From the NCBI GenBank assembly GCA_016932955.1, contig JAFGBV010000094.1, forward strand, positions 1-20,152: 20,152 nt of DNA, in the 5' to 3' direction. This DNA is from Anaerolineales bacterium. GTDB taxonomy: Bacteria > Chloroflexota > Anaerolineae > Anaerolineales > UBA4823. The notes beneath the pieces were generated by a model. It was not told where the DNA came from, searched no databases, and saw only the letters and a program-made list of their open reading frames with translations. Positions 1 through 5,561 of the stretch are shown here, one piece after another. The translations under genes and the position numbers were made by a program. Position 1 is the first letter of the stretch; every line of letters begins with the position of its first letter.

Positions 1-134
1 GGCAGGGTCACGCTGGCGTCGGTTTCCACGGGGGTTGAGGAAGTTGCCAAGGTAGTGCAAGCTGCCAGGAACAAAGCCCCGGCAGCACAGAGCAGGACGC
101 AAAGGTACCAGCGATTTACGTTGGGTCGAGCCAT
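1..134 (-). CDS. Putative lipoprotein, N-terminal fragment (cut by window edge)
   Basis: On the minus strand an ATG at 134 opens a frame that stays open to the window edge (44 codons visible). It reads as a bacterial lipoprotein signal: a short basic start (MARPNVNRW), a hydrophobic stretch, and a lipobox LAAC with the modified Cys at about residue 26, then a Thr/Ser-rich linker. The mature protein would be anchored on the outer face of the cytoplasmic membrane. It lies 20 nt downstream of the cyclodeaminase stop on the same strand, so the two are probably co-transcribed. No domain is visible in the part present, so the function is unknown. No strong Shine-Dalgarno sequence is adjacent to the ATG; TGAGG lies about 20 nt upstream. 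Confidence 0.72.
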   Translation of the reverse strand, partial: MARPNVNRWYLCVLLCAAGALFLAACTTLATSSTPVETDASVTL

Positions 135-154
135 GTAATAAACTATATCTGACC

Positions 155-1129
155 TCACAACGCCAGCCAGGTACCCAGGCCCATCGCACGGGCGCGCTGG
201 TAAATGGCTGGGGCAACTGCCATATCGTCCATTGCTAAGCCCAGGTTGATCGCCAATGTGCGCTCCTCGTCGCTCTGGCGGCCTGGCTTGAGGCCGGCGA
301 CGATCTCGCCCAGGTCGGCGTAAGGGTCGGGGGTTTGCTGGAAGTAGCCGATGGATTTGTAGTACTGGAATTGGGCATGGTCATCGGTGGCGATGCGGCT
401 CATCTGCTGCAGGCTGGCGCCTGTCCAGTAAGAGTCGAAATCGACCGCCGAGCCATAAGCGCCAGCGGGCAGCCAATCGGCCTGGATGGTGGGCTGGGGG
501 TGCTTGAGGATCGGCCCCGAGGTGACCACCAGATCCGAATTGACCACGGCCTGGCGCGGCTCTTTCACGCCGATCACTTCCAGGCCGAGCTTCTCGCTCA
601 TCTCGGCCACGTAACGCGCCTGCACCCCTGGCATGATATCGTAGGCATAGGCGCGTTTGAGCGGGAAGAGGCAGGCCAATGCTTCCAGGTTGGTGCGTCC
701 CTGCACGCCGCAAGCCAGGATGCCCGCGGTGGCGCACTGCGGGCGGGCCAGGTACTTGGCTGAAAGGGCGCTGGCGGCGCCGGTGCGCTTGGCGGTGATC
801 CAGGTGCAATCCATCACCGCGTAGGGCAGACCGGTCTCCACATCGTTGAGGATCAGCAAGCCGGTGATGTAGGGCAGGTTGCGGCGGAAGTTTTCGGGGT
901 AACCGCTGACCCACTTGATACCTGCAGAGCGCATGGCGGGGATGTACGCCGGCATGGCGTGGATGAAGGCATCGGGCATGGTATGAATGCCGGGCTTGGG
1001 TGGCATTTCGACCTTGCCCAGCCCTTTATCGCGGAAGGCAGTCTCGAGCAGATCGATGATGGTGCGCATGTCGAGGTCCACCGCTTCGACATCGGCGCGC
1101 GAGAGGTAGAGGATTTGGTTTTCTGGCAT
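155..1129 (-). CDS. Ornithine cyclodeaminase / mu-crystallin family NAD(P)-dependent enzyme
   Basis: This 324-residue protein has the full length of the ornithine cyclodeaminase/mu-crystallin/alanine dehydrogenase family. Visible family features are the substrate-binding GIKWVSGYPEN segment near residue 70, the block RTGAASALSAKYLA (about 115-128), the Rossmann nucleotide-binding turn ILACGVQGRTNLEAL (about 136-150), and the C-terminal NLGLAMDDMAVA segment. Members deaminate ornithine to proline, or oxidise/reduce alanine, ketimines or opine-like imines with NAD(P); sequence alone does not tell which reaction applies here. The ATG at 1129 is supported by AGGAG (1136-1140) six nucleotides upstream. 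A -10-like TATAAT lies at 1172-1177. The gene is followed after 20 nt by a lipoprotein gene on the same strand. It is cytoplasmic, with no signal peptide or membrane segments. Confidence 0.9.
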   Translation of the reverse strand: MPENQILYLSRADVEAVDLDMRTIIDLLETAFRDKGLGKVEMPPKPGIHTMPDAFIHAMPAYIPAMRSAGIKWVSGYPENFRRNLPYITGLLILNDVETGLPYAVMDCTWITAKRTGAASALSAKYLARPQCATAGILACGVQGRTNLEALACLFPLKRAYAYDIMPGVQARYVAEMSEKLGLEVIGVKEPRQAVVNSDLVVTSGPILKHPQPTIQADWLPAGAYGSAVDFDSYWTGASLQQMSRIATDDHAQFQYYKSIGYFQQTPDPYADLGEIVAGLKPGRQSDEERTLAINLGLAMDDMAVAPAIYQRARAMGLGTWLAL

Positions 1130-1171
1130 GGCAGGCTCCTAGGGGTAGGGTATCGATAGCGTTGCCTGATA

Positions 1172-1177
1172 ATTATA
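1172..1177 (-). promoter_or_regulatory. Possible -10 element for the cyclodeaminase gene
   Basis: A perfect TATAAT on the minus strand lies about 43 nt upstream of the ATG at 1129, giving a 5' UTR of about 36 nt that contains the Shine-Dalgarno site. The hexamer 17 bp upstream (TGCATT) is a poor -35, so this is only a partial promoter. Confidence 0.4.
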
Positions 1178-1206
1178 CCCAGATGGCTGATTAAAATGCA
1201 GTGCTG

Positions 1207-1262
1207 GGGGGCACTTATCCAGGGCTTTAACAAAGTTGAAAGCCCTGGCTGGTGCGAACCCC
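1207..1262. repeat. Nested three-helix hairpin
   Basis: Three helices are nested: GGGG (1207-1210) with CCCC (1259-1262), GCAC (1211-1214) with GTGC (1252-1255), and a perfect 10-bp stem CCAGGGCTTT (1219-1228) with AAAGCCCTGG (1239-1248), closed by a 10-nt loop. No T-run follows on either strand, so it is not a standard terminator. It lies upstream of the likely cyclodeaminase promoter. Confidence 0.65.
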
Positions 1263-1362
1263 TAAGGTGTCAAGTGAAAATTGTGGTGGATAGATTATGT
1301 GTCGGGCAGGGGCGCTGCGGCTGGTCTTTTGGGTAAATAGTACCCCATGACCCCCCAAAAAA

Positions 1363-1394
1363 GAGGAACGACTAAAACGACGAGGAACGACTAA
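1363..1394. repeat. Two-copy direct repeat, 19-nt period
   Basis: GAGGAACGACTAA occurs at 1363-1375 and again at 1382-1394, a 19-nt spacing. It is a short local duplication with no visible function. Confidence 0.6.
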
Positions 1395-1503
1395 TCCCTG
1401 GGCAATGGTGGCGGTTGGTGAGGGCCAGCCCCAGGCGGCGCGGGCAGAGGCGGCCGGGGCGGGTGGGAAGGCGAATGGTGGCAGAGGAGGAGGGCATGGG
1501 ATG

Positions 1504-1512
1504 ATTATAGCA
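1504..1512 (-). promoter_or_regulatory. Extended -10 promoter-like site (TGCTATAAT)
   Basis: On the minus strand TGC is followed directly by a perfect TATAAT (1509-1504), the form of an extended -10 promoter that can work without a good -35. The predicted transcription start, about 1497, coincides with an ATG. The would-be -35 region overlaps the inverted repeat TAGAA/TTCTA at 1519-1534, which could be an operator. Confidence 0.4.
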
Positions 1513-1518
1513 TATTTT

Positions 1519-1534
1519 TAGAATAAATGTTCTA
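1519..1534. promoter_or_regulatory. Small inverted repeat, possible operator
   Basis: Arms TAGAA (1519-1523) and TTCTA (1530-1534) are separated by 6 nt and lie just upstream of the extended -10 site on the minus strand. The core resembles GAACnnnnGTTC with one mismatch. No regulator can be assigned from sequence. Confidence 0.3.
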
Positions 1535-1574
1535 GTTCTGCACCAGAAATTGACAGGATGGGAGGAGGGGTGTT

Positions 1575-1634
1575 GTAAGGGCACGGCGGGGAGGCGCATG
1601 GCGGTGATGCATTCCTGGCTCGCTGTGCCCTTAC
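1575..1634. repeat. Long-armed hairpin, REP/MITE-like (GTAAGGGCAC type)
   Basis: GTAAGGGCACGGCG (1575-1588) pairs with CGCTGTGCCCTTAC (1621-1634): 13 Watson-Crick pairs and one wobble, around a 32-nt loop that itself has short GCAT/ATGC and GGA/TCC pairings. Hairpins with arms like GTAGGGGCACGGC are common dispersed repeats in environmental bacterial genomes, as I recall. It lies 38 nt after the stop of the regulator gene and has no T-run, so it could mark a transcript end but is not a canonical terminator. Confidence 0.6.
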
Positions 1635-1672
1635 GGGGAATCAGGATGGTTGGGTTGGCGGGCGGTATGAAC

Positions 1673-1999
1673 CTATTCTGGCAAATTATCCAGCACCTGC
1701 TTCATCTTCTGGCGGTAGGACTGGAAGGCTGCCCGTCCTGGTGGAGTCAGGCGCATCATCGTGTTTGGACGTTTGCCTTTGAAGGATTTCTCGACTTCCA
1801 GGTACCCGCCTTCTTCGAGCTTGCTCATGTGGGCTGACAGGTTGCCCCAGGTCATCCCGGTTTGGTTCATCACGAAGGTGAAATCAGCGCTGTCGATCAC
1901 ATACAACAATGCCATCAATGCCAGGCGGGCTGGCTCGTGCACCAGGCGGTCGATCTCGGATAATGCAGCCAGGTCGGTCTGCCCCGTAGTTTCACTCAT
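1673..1999 (-). CDS. Winged-helix transcriptional regulator (HTH_34/MarR-like)
   Basis: A 108-residue single-domain DNA-binding protein. After a short N-terminal helix (DRLVHEPARLALMALLYVID) come the helix-turn-helix (MTWGNLSAHMSKLEEGGYLEV) and the wing (SFKGKRPNTMMRLTPPGRAAF), the pattern of the winged-helix family annotated HTH_34, close to MarR/PadR regulators. I placed the start at 1999 because GGGAGG lies nine nucleotides upstream; the in-frame ATG at 2008 directly abuts that Shine-Dalgarno sequence and is unlikely. The start overlaps the upstream membrane-protein gene by 8 nt, so the two are translationally coupled. This pairing of a small winged-helix protein with a multi-pass membrane protein is common, and the regulator probably controls its own operon. 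A candidate site is the palindrome in the operon's promoter. Confidence 0.85.
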   Translation of the reverse strand: MSETTGQTDLAALSEIDRLVHEPARLALMALLYVIDSADFTFVMNQTGMTWGNLSAHMSKLEEGGYLEVEKSFKGKRPNTMMRLTPPGRAAFQSYRQKMKQVLDNLPE

Positions 2000-2648
2000 G
2001 GCTGGCATCCTCCCGCGGAAGTGGATACTCCCTCATGAAGCGTATGAAGACGATGACACCCGGAATGATGATCAACAAGGCTCCAGCGATCATAAAGATC
2101 GGCTGGCTGAACCAGATCATGGCGAAGACCGCCAGCGATAGAACTACGGCGATATAGTAGCCGCGCAGAAAATCTGTGAAATAGGCGATCAGAACCGTGC
2201 TCGGGCCGACGAATAATGCGCCTATCACAGCCACCAGCAGGCGCCCACGATCGGGGCCCGCATCCGGAAATCCCAGGCTGGTCGCTACTTGTGGATGATT
2301 CCATAAATAGATCGAGCCAGCCACCAGCAGCACCTGGAGGAAAACGATCCCCGCCAGCACCAGCATCATGGTCAGCGTACGCCGCTGGCGGCGGGGGCCA
2401 AATTTCACCATTCCCAGGCGCGGCAGGGTGAGAAACTTTTTACCGCCCCAGTAGATGAATTGGGAGGCCAACAACACTACCAGGAACAGGGCAAAGTGCG
2501 ACAGGGGAAAAGATTCGCTGTCGGTTGAAGATTGTAGGATCGAAAAGGACAGCACGACTCCGCCGATGCTAATATCCATCAGGCCATCCTGGTGAATGGC
2601 GCGGAAAGCCTTTTGTTCAATACTTTTCAGGTCAAGCGTGGTAGACAT
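1992..2648 (-). CDS. Multi-pass membrane protein of unknown function, co-operonic with regulator
   Basis: A 218-residue protein with about five or six hydrophobic helices in two blocks: a first pair around residues 25-70 (including SHFALFLVVLLASQFIYWGG), then helices beginning TMMLVLAGIVFLQVLLVAG, LLVAVIGALFVGPSTVLIA, YYIAVVLSLAVFAMIWF and FMIAGALLIIIPGVIVFI. A basic loop (FGPRRQRRT) lies between the blocks, suggesting it faces the cytoplasm. I recognise no named family. The start at 2648 (MSTTLDLK) has AAAGGAG with good spacing; an in-frame ATG at 2735 lies upstream of the promoter and cannot be the start. The gene is transcribed from a near-consensus promoter at 2700-2728 and overlaps the regulator gene downstream by 8 nt. 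Confidence 0.82.
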   Translation of the reverse strand: MSTTLDLKSIEQKAFRAIHQDGLMDISIGGVVLSFSILQSSTDSESFPLSHFALFLVVLLASQFIYWGGKKFLTLPRLGMVKFGPRRQRRTLTMMLVLAGIVFLQVLLVAGSIYLWNHPQVATSLGFPDAGPDRGRLLVAVIGALFVGPSTVLIAYFTDFLRGYYIAVVLSLAVFAMIWFSQPIFMIAGALLIIIPGVIVFIRFMREYPLPREDASHE

Positions 2649-2699
2649 TGATATTTCTCCTTTGTCTTGCTGATAACTTTGTATTGCAAAGATAACTGT

Positions 2700-2728
2700 A
2701 TTATAAAGATCATTTTCGAAAATGTCAA
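2700..2728 (-). promoter_or_regulatory. Consensus sigma70 promoter of the membrane-protein/regulator operon
   Basis: On the minus strand TTGACA (2728-2723) and TATAAT (2705-2700) are both perfect hexamers separated by exactly 17 bp. The transcript would start near 2693 and contains a good Shine-Dalgarno sequence before the ATG at 2648. Confidence 0.9.
2711..2724. promoter_or_regulatory. 14-bp perfect palindrome inside the promoter spacer (candidate operator)
   Basis: CATTTTCGAAAATG is its own reverse complement and lies between (and just touching) the -35 and -10 hexamers. A dimeric protein bound here would block RNA polymerase. The obvious candidate is the winged-helix regulator encoded as the second gene of this operon; this is inference. 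A further inverted pair, CTTTG/CAAAG (2677-2681 and 2687-2691), flanked by GATAACT direct repeats, sits in the early transcribed region and could be a second site. Confidence 0.6.
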
Positions 2729-2780
2729 GAGGCAAAATTCGACTCTATAAGGATGCTCCATCATCGAGTAGAATTCAAGG

Positions 2781-3719
2781 ATGCTGCCTGCGACCTCCTC
2801 TCCCACGCACCTGACCCGCGGCTACCTGATTGCCCTGGCGAGCTCCGTGGTGCTCTCGACCACGGCGATCCTGATCCGCTTCATCACCCAGACCTACCAG
2901 ATGCCACCCCTGGCGCTGGCGGTCTGGCGGGATGGGATCACCGCGCTGGCGCTGCTGGCGATCTTTGGCTTGTTTCGTACAGGGCTGGCGCGGGTAGGGC
3001 GCGTCCATTTGCCTTACCTGGCGGCTTATGGGCTGGTGCTGGCACTGTTCAATTCGTTTTGGATCACCGCGGTTGCCCTGACCGGGGCAGCCGTGGCGAC
3101 GGTGTTGGTGTATTGCTCGGCCGGGTTCACCGCCCTGCTGGGGTGGTGGCTGCTCAAGGAACGGCTGGGCTGGGCGAAGCTGCTGGTGGTGGCGTGCAGC
3201 CTGGGGGGATGCTTGCTGGTCGCCCAGGCGCTGGACGCAGCCGCCTGGCAGGCGAACCTGAGCGGAATCGTCAGCGGGGTGCTGGCGGGATTGGGCTATG
3301 CGGTGTACACGCTGATGGGGCGCTCTGCCTCGCAGCGCGGCCTGAACCCGTGGACAACGCTGTTCTACACCTTTGCCTTTGCCACGTTCTTTCTGCTGCT
3401 GTTCAACCTGCTGCCTCTTTCTCTGCCGGGCGCGGCGCAAACCCCCGCGGAGCTGCTGTGGCTGGGCGATGCGCTGGTGGGCTGGGGGGCGTTGTTTGCC
3501 CTGGCTGCCGGGCCAACCCTGCTGGGCTTTGGGTTGTATAATGTGAGCCTTACCTATTTGCCGTCCAGCGTGGCGAACCTGGTGGTGACCTCCGAGCCGG
3601 TGTTCACCGCGCTGATCGCCTACGTATTGCTGGGCGAGCGCCTGACGGCGATCCAGATGGTGGGGGGGCTGCTGATCCTGGGCGGGGTGGTGATCTTGAG
3701 AATATCGGAAGGGCGATGA
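2781..3719 (+). CDS. EamA (drug/metabolite transporter superfamily) permease
   Basis: A 312-residue protein of the usual DMT length with about ten hydrophobic helices in two EamA repeats. The first repeat ends with GFTALLGWWLLKERLGWAKL, the second with SEPVFTALIAYVLLGERLTA; these E-R segments near the end of each repeat are the hallmark of the family. Members export amino acids, purines or other small metabolites across the inner membrane; the substrate here cannot be read. It is divergent from the membrane-protein operon at 2648. The ATG at 2781 has only AAGG directly abutting it, so initiation may be weak or leader-poor; a TATAAG at 2746-2751 is a possible -10 but its -35 is poor. It overlaps the next gene by ATGA. 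Confidence 0.9.
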   Translation: MLPATSSPTHLTRGYLIALASSVVLSTTAILIRFITQTYQMPPLALAVWRDGITALALLAIFGLFRTGLARVGRVHLPYLAAYGLVLALFNSFWITAVALTGAAVATVLVYCSAGFTALLGWWLLKERLGWAKLLVVACSLGGCLLVAQALDAAAWQANLSGIVSGVLAGLGYAVYTLMGRSASQRGLNPWTTLFYTFAFATFFLLLFNLLPLSLPGAAQTPAELLWLGDALVGWGALFALAAGPTLLGFGLYNVSLTYLPSSVANLVVTSEPVFTALIAYVLLGERLTAIQMVGGLLILGGVVILRISEGR

Positions 3720-4084
3720 ACATGGAACTAGAACGGATCGATGGCGAGGAACGATTTTGCCTGGCTTGCGTGCCCGGCACGGGATGGATCGCGAGCGAGC
3801 AAGATGCGCTCGACCTGCTGGCTGCCTGCGGGGAGGCAGGGACTGACCGCCTGCTGATCCCGGCAGAGAGCCTGCCACCCGCGTTCTACGACCTCAGCAG
3901 CGGGCTGGCAGGGGCTATCCTGCTCAAGTTCAGCAATTATTACCTGCGGGTGGCTGCCGTGCTCACGCCAGAGCTGGTGGGCAGCGGACGCTTTAGCGAG
4001 ATGGCGGGTGAGACCCGCCGCAGCCGGGATTTCCGCATCTATTACGAGCGCCAGGAGGCGATCGACTGGCTGCTGGAAGAATAA
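3716..4084 (+). CDS. DUF4180 domain protein
   Basis: This 122-residue protein matches the DUF4180 pattern as I recall it: an N-terminal strand region, then PPAFYDLSSGLAGAILLKFS (family: a Phe/Asp-Leu-x-x-Gly-Leu-Ala-Gly block), NYYLRVAAVLTP, and a C-terminal end with a short helix, YYERQEAIDWLLEE. It is a small soluble protein with no signal or transmembrane helix. The function of the family is not established. The ATG overlaps the stop of the EamA gene by four bases (ATGA), so the two genes are translationally coupled. An intergenic repeat copy begins 4 nt after its stop. Confidence 0.8.
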   Translation: MNMELERIDGEERFCLACVPGTGWIASEQDALDLLAACGEAGTDRLLIPAESLPPAFYDLSSGLAGAILLKFSNYYLRVAAVLTPELVGSGRFSEMAGETRRSRDFRIYYERQEAIDWLLEE

Positions 4085-4087
4085 TTT

Positions 4088-4123
4088 TGGTTAATTGGTA
4101 ACTACCGTGACAGACGGCAGGTG
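4088..4123 (+). repeat. Dispersed 36-nt hairpin repeat, copy A
   Basis: It is about 75% identical without gaps to the copy at 20066-20101 (27 of 36 by eye). The core is a hairpin TACCGT-GACAG-ACGGCA (4103-4119) with one mismatch. It begins 4 nt after the DUF4180 stop and ends 30 nt before the -35 of the rsgA leader promoter. Confidence 0.7.
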
Positions 4124-4153
4124 TGGGCACGTGCATCCAGCAAAATTTTTCCC

Positions 4154-4182
4154 TTGACAGTCCTCCACAGGCGTGATATGAT
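4154..4182 (+). promoter_or_regulatory. Strong sigma70 promoter of the rsgA leader
   Basis: TTGACA (4154-4159) is perfect, the spacer is 17 bp, and the -10 is TATGAT (4177-4182, five of six consensus bases). Transcription would begin near 4189, giving an RNA that carries the leader ORF and both hairpins before rsgA. Confidence 0.88.
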
Positions 4183-4224
4183 CATGCGGTTCTAATCCTA
4201 TTCTCATGAAAGGAGGCGCGTTTT

Positions 4225-4290
4225 ATGTCAGATCAAGTGAAAACCTTCGAAAACCAAGATGCATGGACGCGCCTGCTGATCGTCGGGTAG
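4225..4290 (+). CDS. 21-codon leader ORF upstream of rsgA
   Basis: ATG at 4225 opens a 21-codon frame ending in TAG at 4290; the peptide starts MSDQVKTFENQ and ends DAWTRLLIVG. AAAGGAGG (4209-4216) lies 8 nt upstream, a near-ideal Shine-Dalgarno sequence, and the frame sits about 36 nt downstream of a strong promoter. A terminator-like hairpin begins 27 nt after the stop. This is the layout of a translated attenuator leader. There is a single Trp and no obvious run of one amino acid, so it is not a classical amino-acid leader. It could respond to ribosome state or an antibiotic, or make a functional small peptide. I recognise no family. Confidence 0.68.
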   Translation: MSDQVKTFENQDAWTRLLIVG

Positions 4291-4317
4291 GACCGGTTCT
4301 CGCTGGTTAAACACTGG

Positions 4318-4358
4318 CGACCACGGGTGTGTTCATGCCCCCGTGGTCGTTTGATTTT
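4318..4358 (+). terminator. Terminator/attenuator hairpin T1 after the leader ORF
   Basis: CGACCACGGG (4318-4327) pairs perfectly with CCCGTGGTCG (4340-4349), a 10-bp GC-rich stem with a 12-nt loop, followed by TTTGATTTT (4350-4358). It is positioned just after the leader stop codon. Confidence 0.85.
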
Positions 4359-4434
4359 AATCGGGACTGCACAGGTTGAGAAGCTGGTGTTCCTTGCCAG
4401 CCTTGCGTGATGTGCGAGCCCTTATCATTGATCT

Positions 4435-4472
4435 GCCAGCCACGGGATTCGCGATGTGGCTGGCTTATTTTT
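4435..4472 (+). terminator. Second terminator/attenuator hairpin T2 before rsgA
   Basis: GCCAGCCAC (4435-4443) pairs perfectly with GTGGCTGGC (4456-4464), a 9-bp stem with a 12-nt loop, followed by TTATTTTT (4465-4472). It ends 25 nt before the rsgA ATG. An upstream GCTGG (4383-4387) and GCCAGCC (4396-4402) can pair with each other or with the T2 arms, so alternative folding is possible. Confidence 0.82.
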
Positions 4473-4497
4473 AACCAGAATTACGGGAACTTTTGCG

Positions 4498-5556
4498 ATG
4501 GAACCTTTTATTTCAACCTCTGACAACCCAAACGAGATGCTCGCCCAGGCAACGCAAAGCCCTGCCGAGCACTTATGCGGGGTTGTGTACAAGAAAAATC
4601 TAGGCAGTTACCTGGTGCACACGGATGGCAAGGTAATCCCTTGCTCCATCTCGAACCGCCTGCGCAAACGCCTGATCTACCCCACCGCCGACCCGCACTC
4701 CCTGCGCCCGGTCGTGCAGAAGGTGAAAGAGATCGAGCACGTTGATCCGCTGGCGATTGGCGATGAGGTGCGCTATGTGGACGCGCAGGATGGCAGTGGG
4801 ATGATCATCGAGATTTTGCCACGGCGCAATAAGCTGGCGCGCCAGACGGCGGTGCCCATGCCCGGCGCGCATGCCTTCGAACAGGTGATTGTAGCCAACC
4901 TGGACCAGGTGATGCTGGTGTTCGCGGCGGCTAACCCGCCTCCTAAGTGGAATCTGCTGGATCGCTATCTGGTCTCAGCGGAGTCTTCTGACCTGCCGGC
5001 ATTGGTCTGCATCAGCAAGATCGATCTTGCCCAGGATCAGCATGGCAAGCTGGATGAGGAGCTTCTCAATGTGGTAGAAGAGTACCGCAAGATCGGCTAT
5101 CCGGTTCTGCTGGCAAGCTCGCTGAGCGGAGAAGGCATGGATGCGGTGCACCGTGCGCTGCAAGGGCGCAAGACGGCGTTGCTGGGCAAATCAGGCGTGG
5201 GAAAGACCTCCCTGCTCAACTGGCTTCAGCCGGGGCTTGGGCTGCGTGTGAAAGAAGTCAGCCAGGCCACCGGCAAGGGACGCCACGCCACCACACACCT
5301 TGAGATGTTCCCGCTGGATTTCGGCGGGGCGGTGGTGGATACACCCGGCATCCGTGAATTTGGCCTGTGGGATATCGATGACGTGGCGCTGGCGCTCTAC
5401 TTCCCAGAGATGCGCTCCCTGGTGGGACGCTGCAAGTTTGGGCTGGACTGCGGGCACGATGAAGAGCCGGGATGCGCCATCCGCAAAGCGGTGATGGATG
5501 GCAAGATCAGCCCGCGCCGTTACCGCAGTTACCTGGCTCTGAAGGCTGGCGGGTGA
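4498..5556 (+). CDS. rsgA: Small ribosomal subunit biogenesis GTPase RsgA
   Basis: A 352-residue circularly permuted GTPase that acts in late 30S maturation. An N-terminal OB-fold region (about 30-120) is followed by the permuted G motifs in the expected order: G4 as SKID, G1 as GKSGVGKTSL (near residue 230), G3 as DTPG, and then the C-terminal zinc-binding segment CKFGLDCGHDEEPGC with its Cys-Cys-His-Cys pattern. I chose the ATG at 4498 because the longer frame would start with GTG at 4456 inside the stem of terminator T2; GGGAA lies 8 nt before 4498. No promoter is visible between T2 and the gene, so expression probably requires readthrough of both hairpins from the promoter at 4154. The gene overlaps or abuts the RNHCP gene downstream. 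Confidence 0.93.
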   Translation: MEPFISTSDNPNEMLAQATQSPAEHLCGVVYKKNLGSYLVHTDGKVIPCSISNRLRKRLIYPTADPHSLRPVVQKVKEIEHVDPLAIGDEVRYVDAQDGSGMIIEILPRRNKLARQTAVPMPGAHAFEQVIVANLDQVMLVFAAANPPPKWNLLDRYLVSAESSDLPALVCISKIDLAQDQHGKLDEELLNVVEEYRKIGYPVLLASSLSGEGMDAVHRALQGRKTALLGKSGVGKTSLLNWLQPGLGLRVKEVSQATGKGRHATTHLEMFPLDFGGAVVDTPGIREFGLWDIDDVALALYFPEMRSLVGRCKFGLDCGHDEEPGCAIRKAVMDGKISPRRYRSYLALKAGG

Positions 5557-5561
5557 ATGCG

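Larger units (their letters stand above)
1130..1672. other. 540-nt non-coding region with several inverted repeats
   Basis: No convincing gene is present between the cyclodeaminase start and the regulator stop. The open frames here are short and biased in composition. The region holds a nested hairpin (1207-1262), a two-copy 19-nt direct repeat (1363-1394), an extended -10 promoter-like site on the minus strand (1504-1512), a small inverted repeat beside it (1519-1534), and a long-armed hairpin of repeat type (1575-1634). Confidence 0.7.

Noticed and set aside
335..763. 142-codon plus-strand frame opposite the cyclodeaminase gene
   Set aside because: It is the antisense shadow of a clear enzyme gene, with no Shine-Dalgarno sequence and no recognisable protein.
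1280..1340. Short plus-strand frame starting ATGTGTCGGGCAGGG, recalling the MCGR start of SRAP proteins
   Set aside because: It stops after 17 codons and has no ribosome-binding site.
1550..1837. 95-codon plus-strand frame over the hairpin and the regulator gene
   Set aside because: No family, and it overlaps the coding strand of a recognisable winged-helix regulator.
2775..3878. 367-codon minus-strand frame across the EamA and DUF4180 genes
   Set aside because: Composition is Gln/Arg/Pro-rich low complexity, typical of an antisense frame in GC-rich DNA; the plus-strand genes are well supported.
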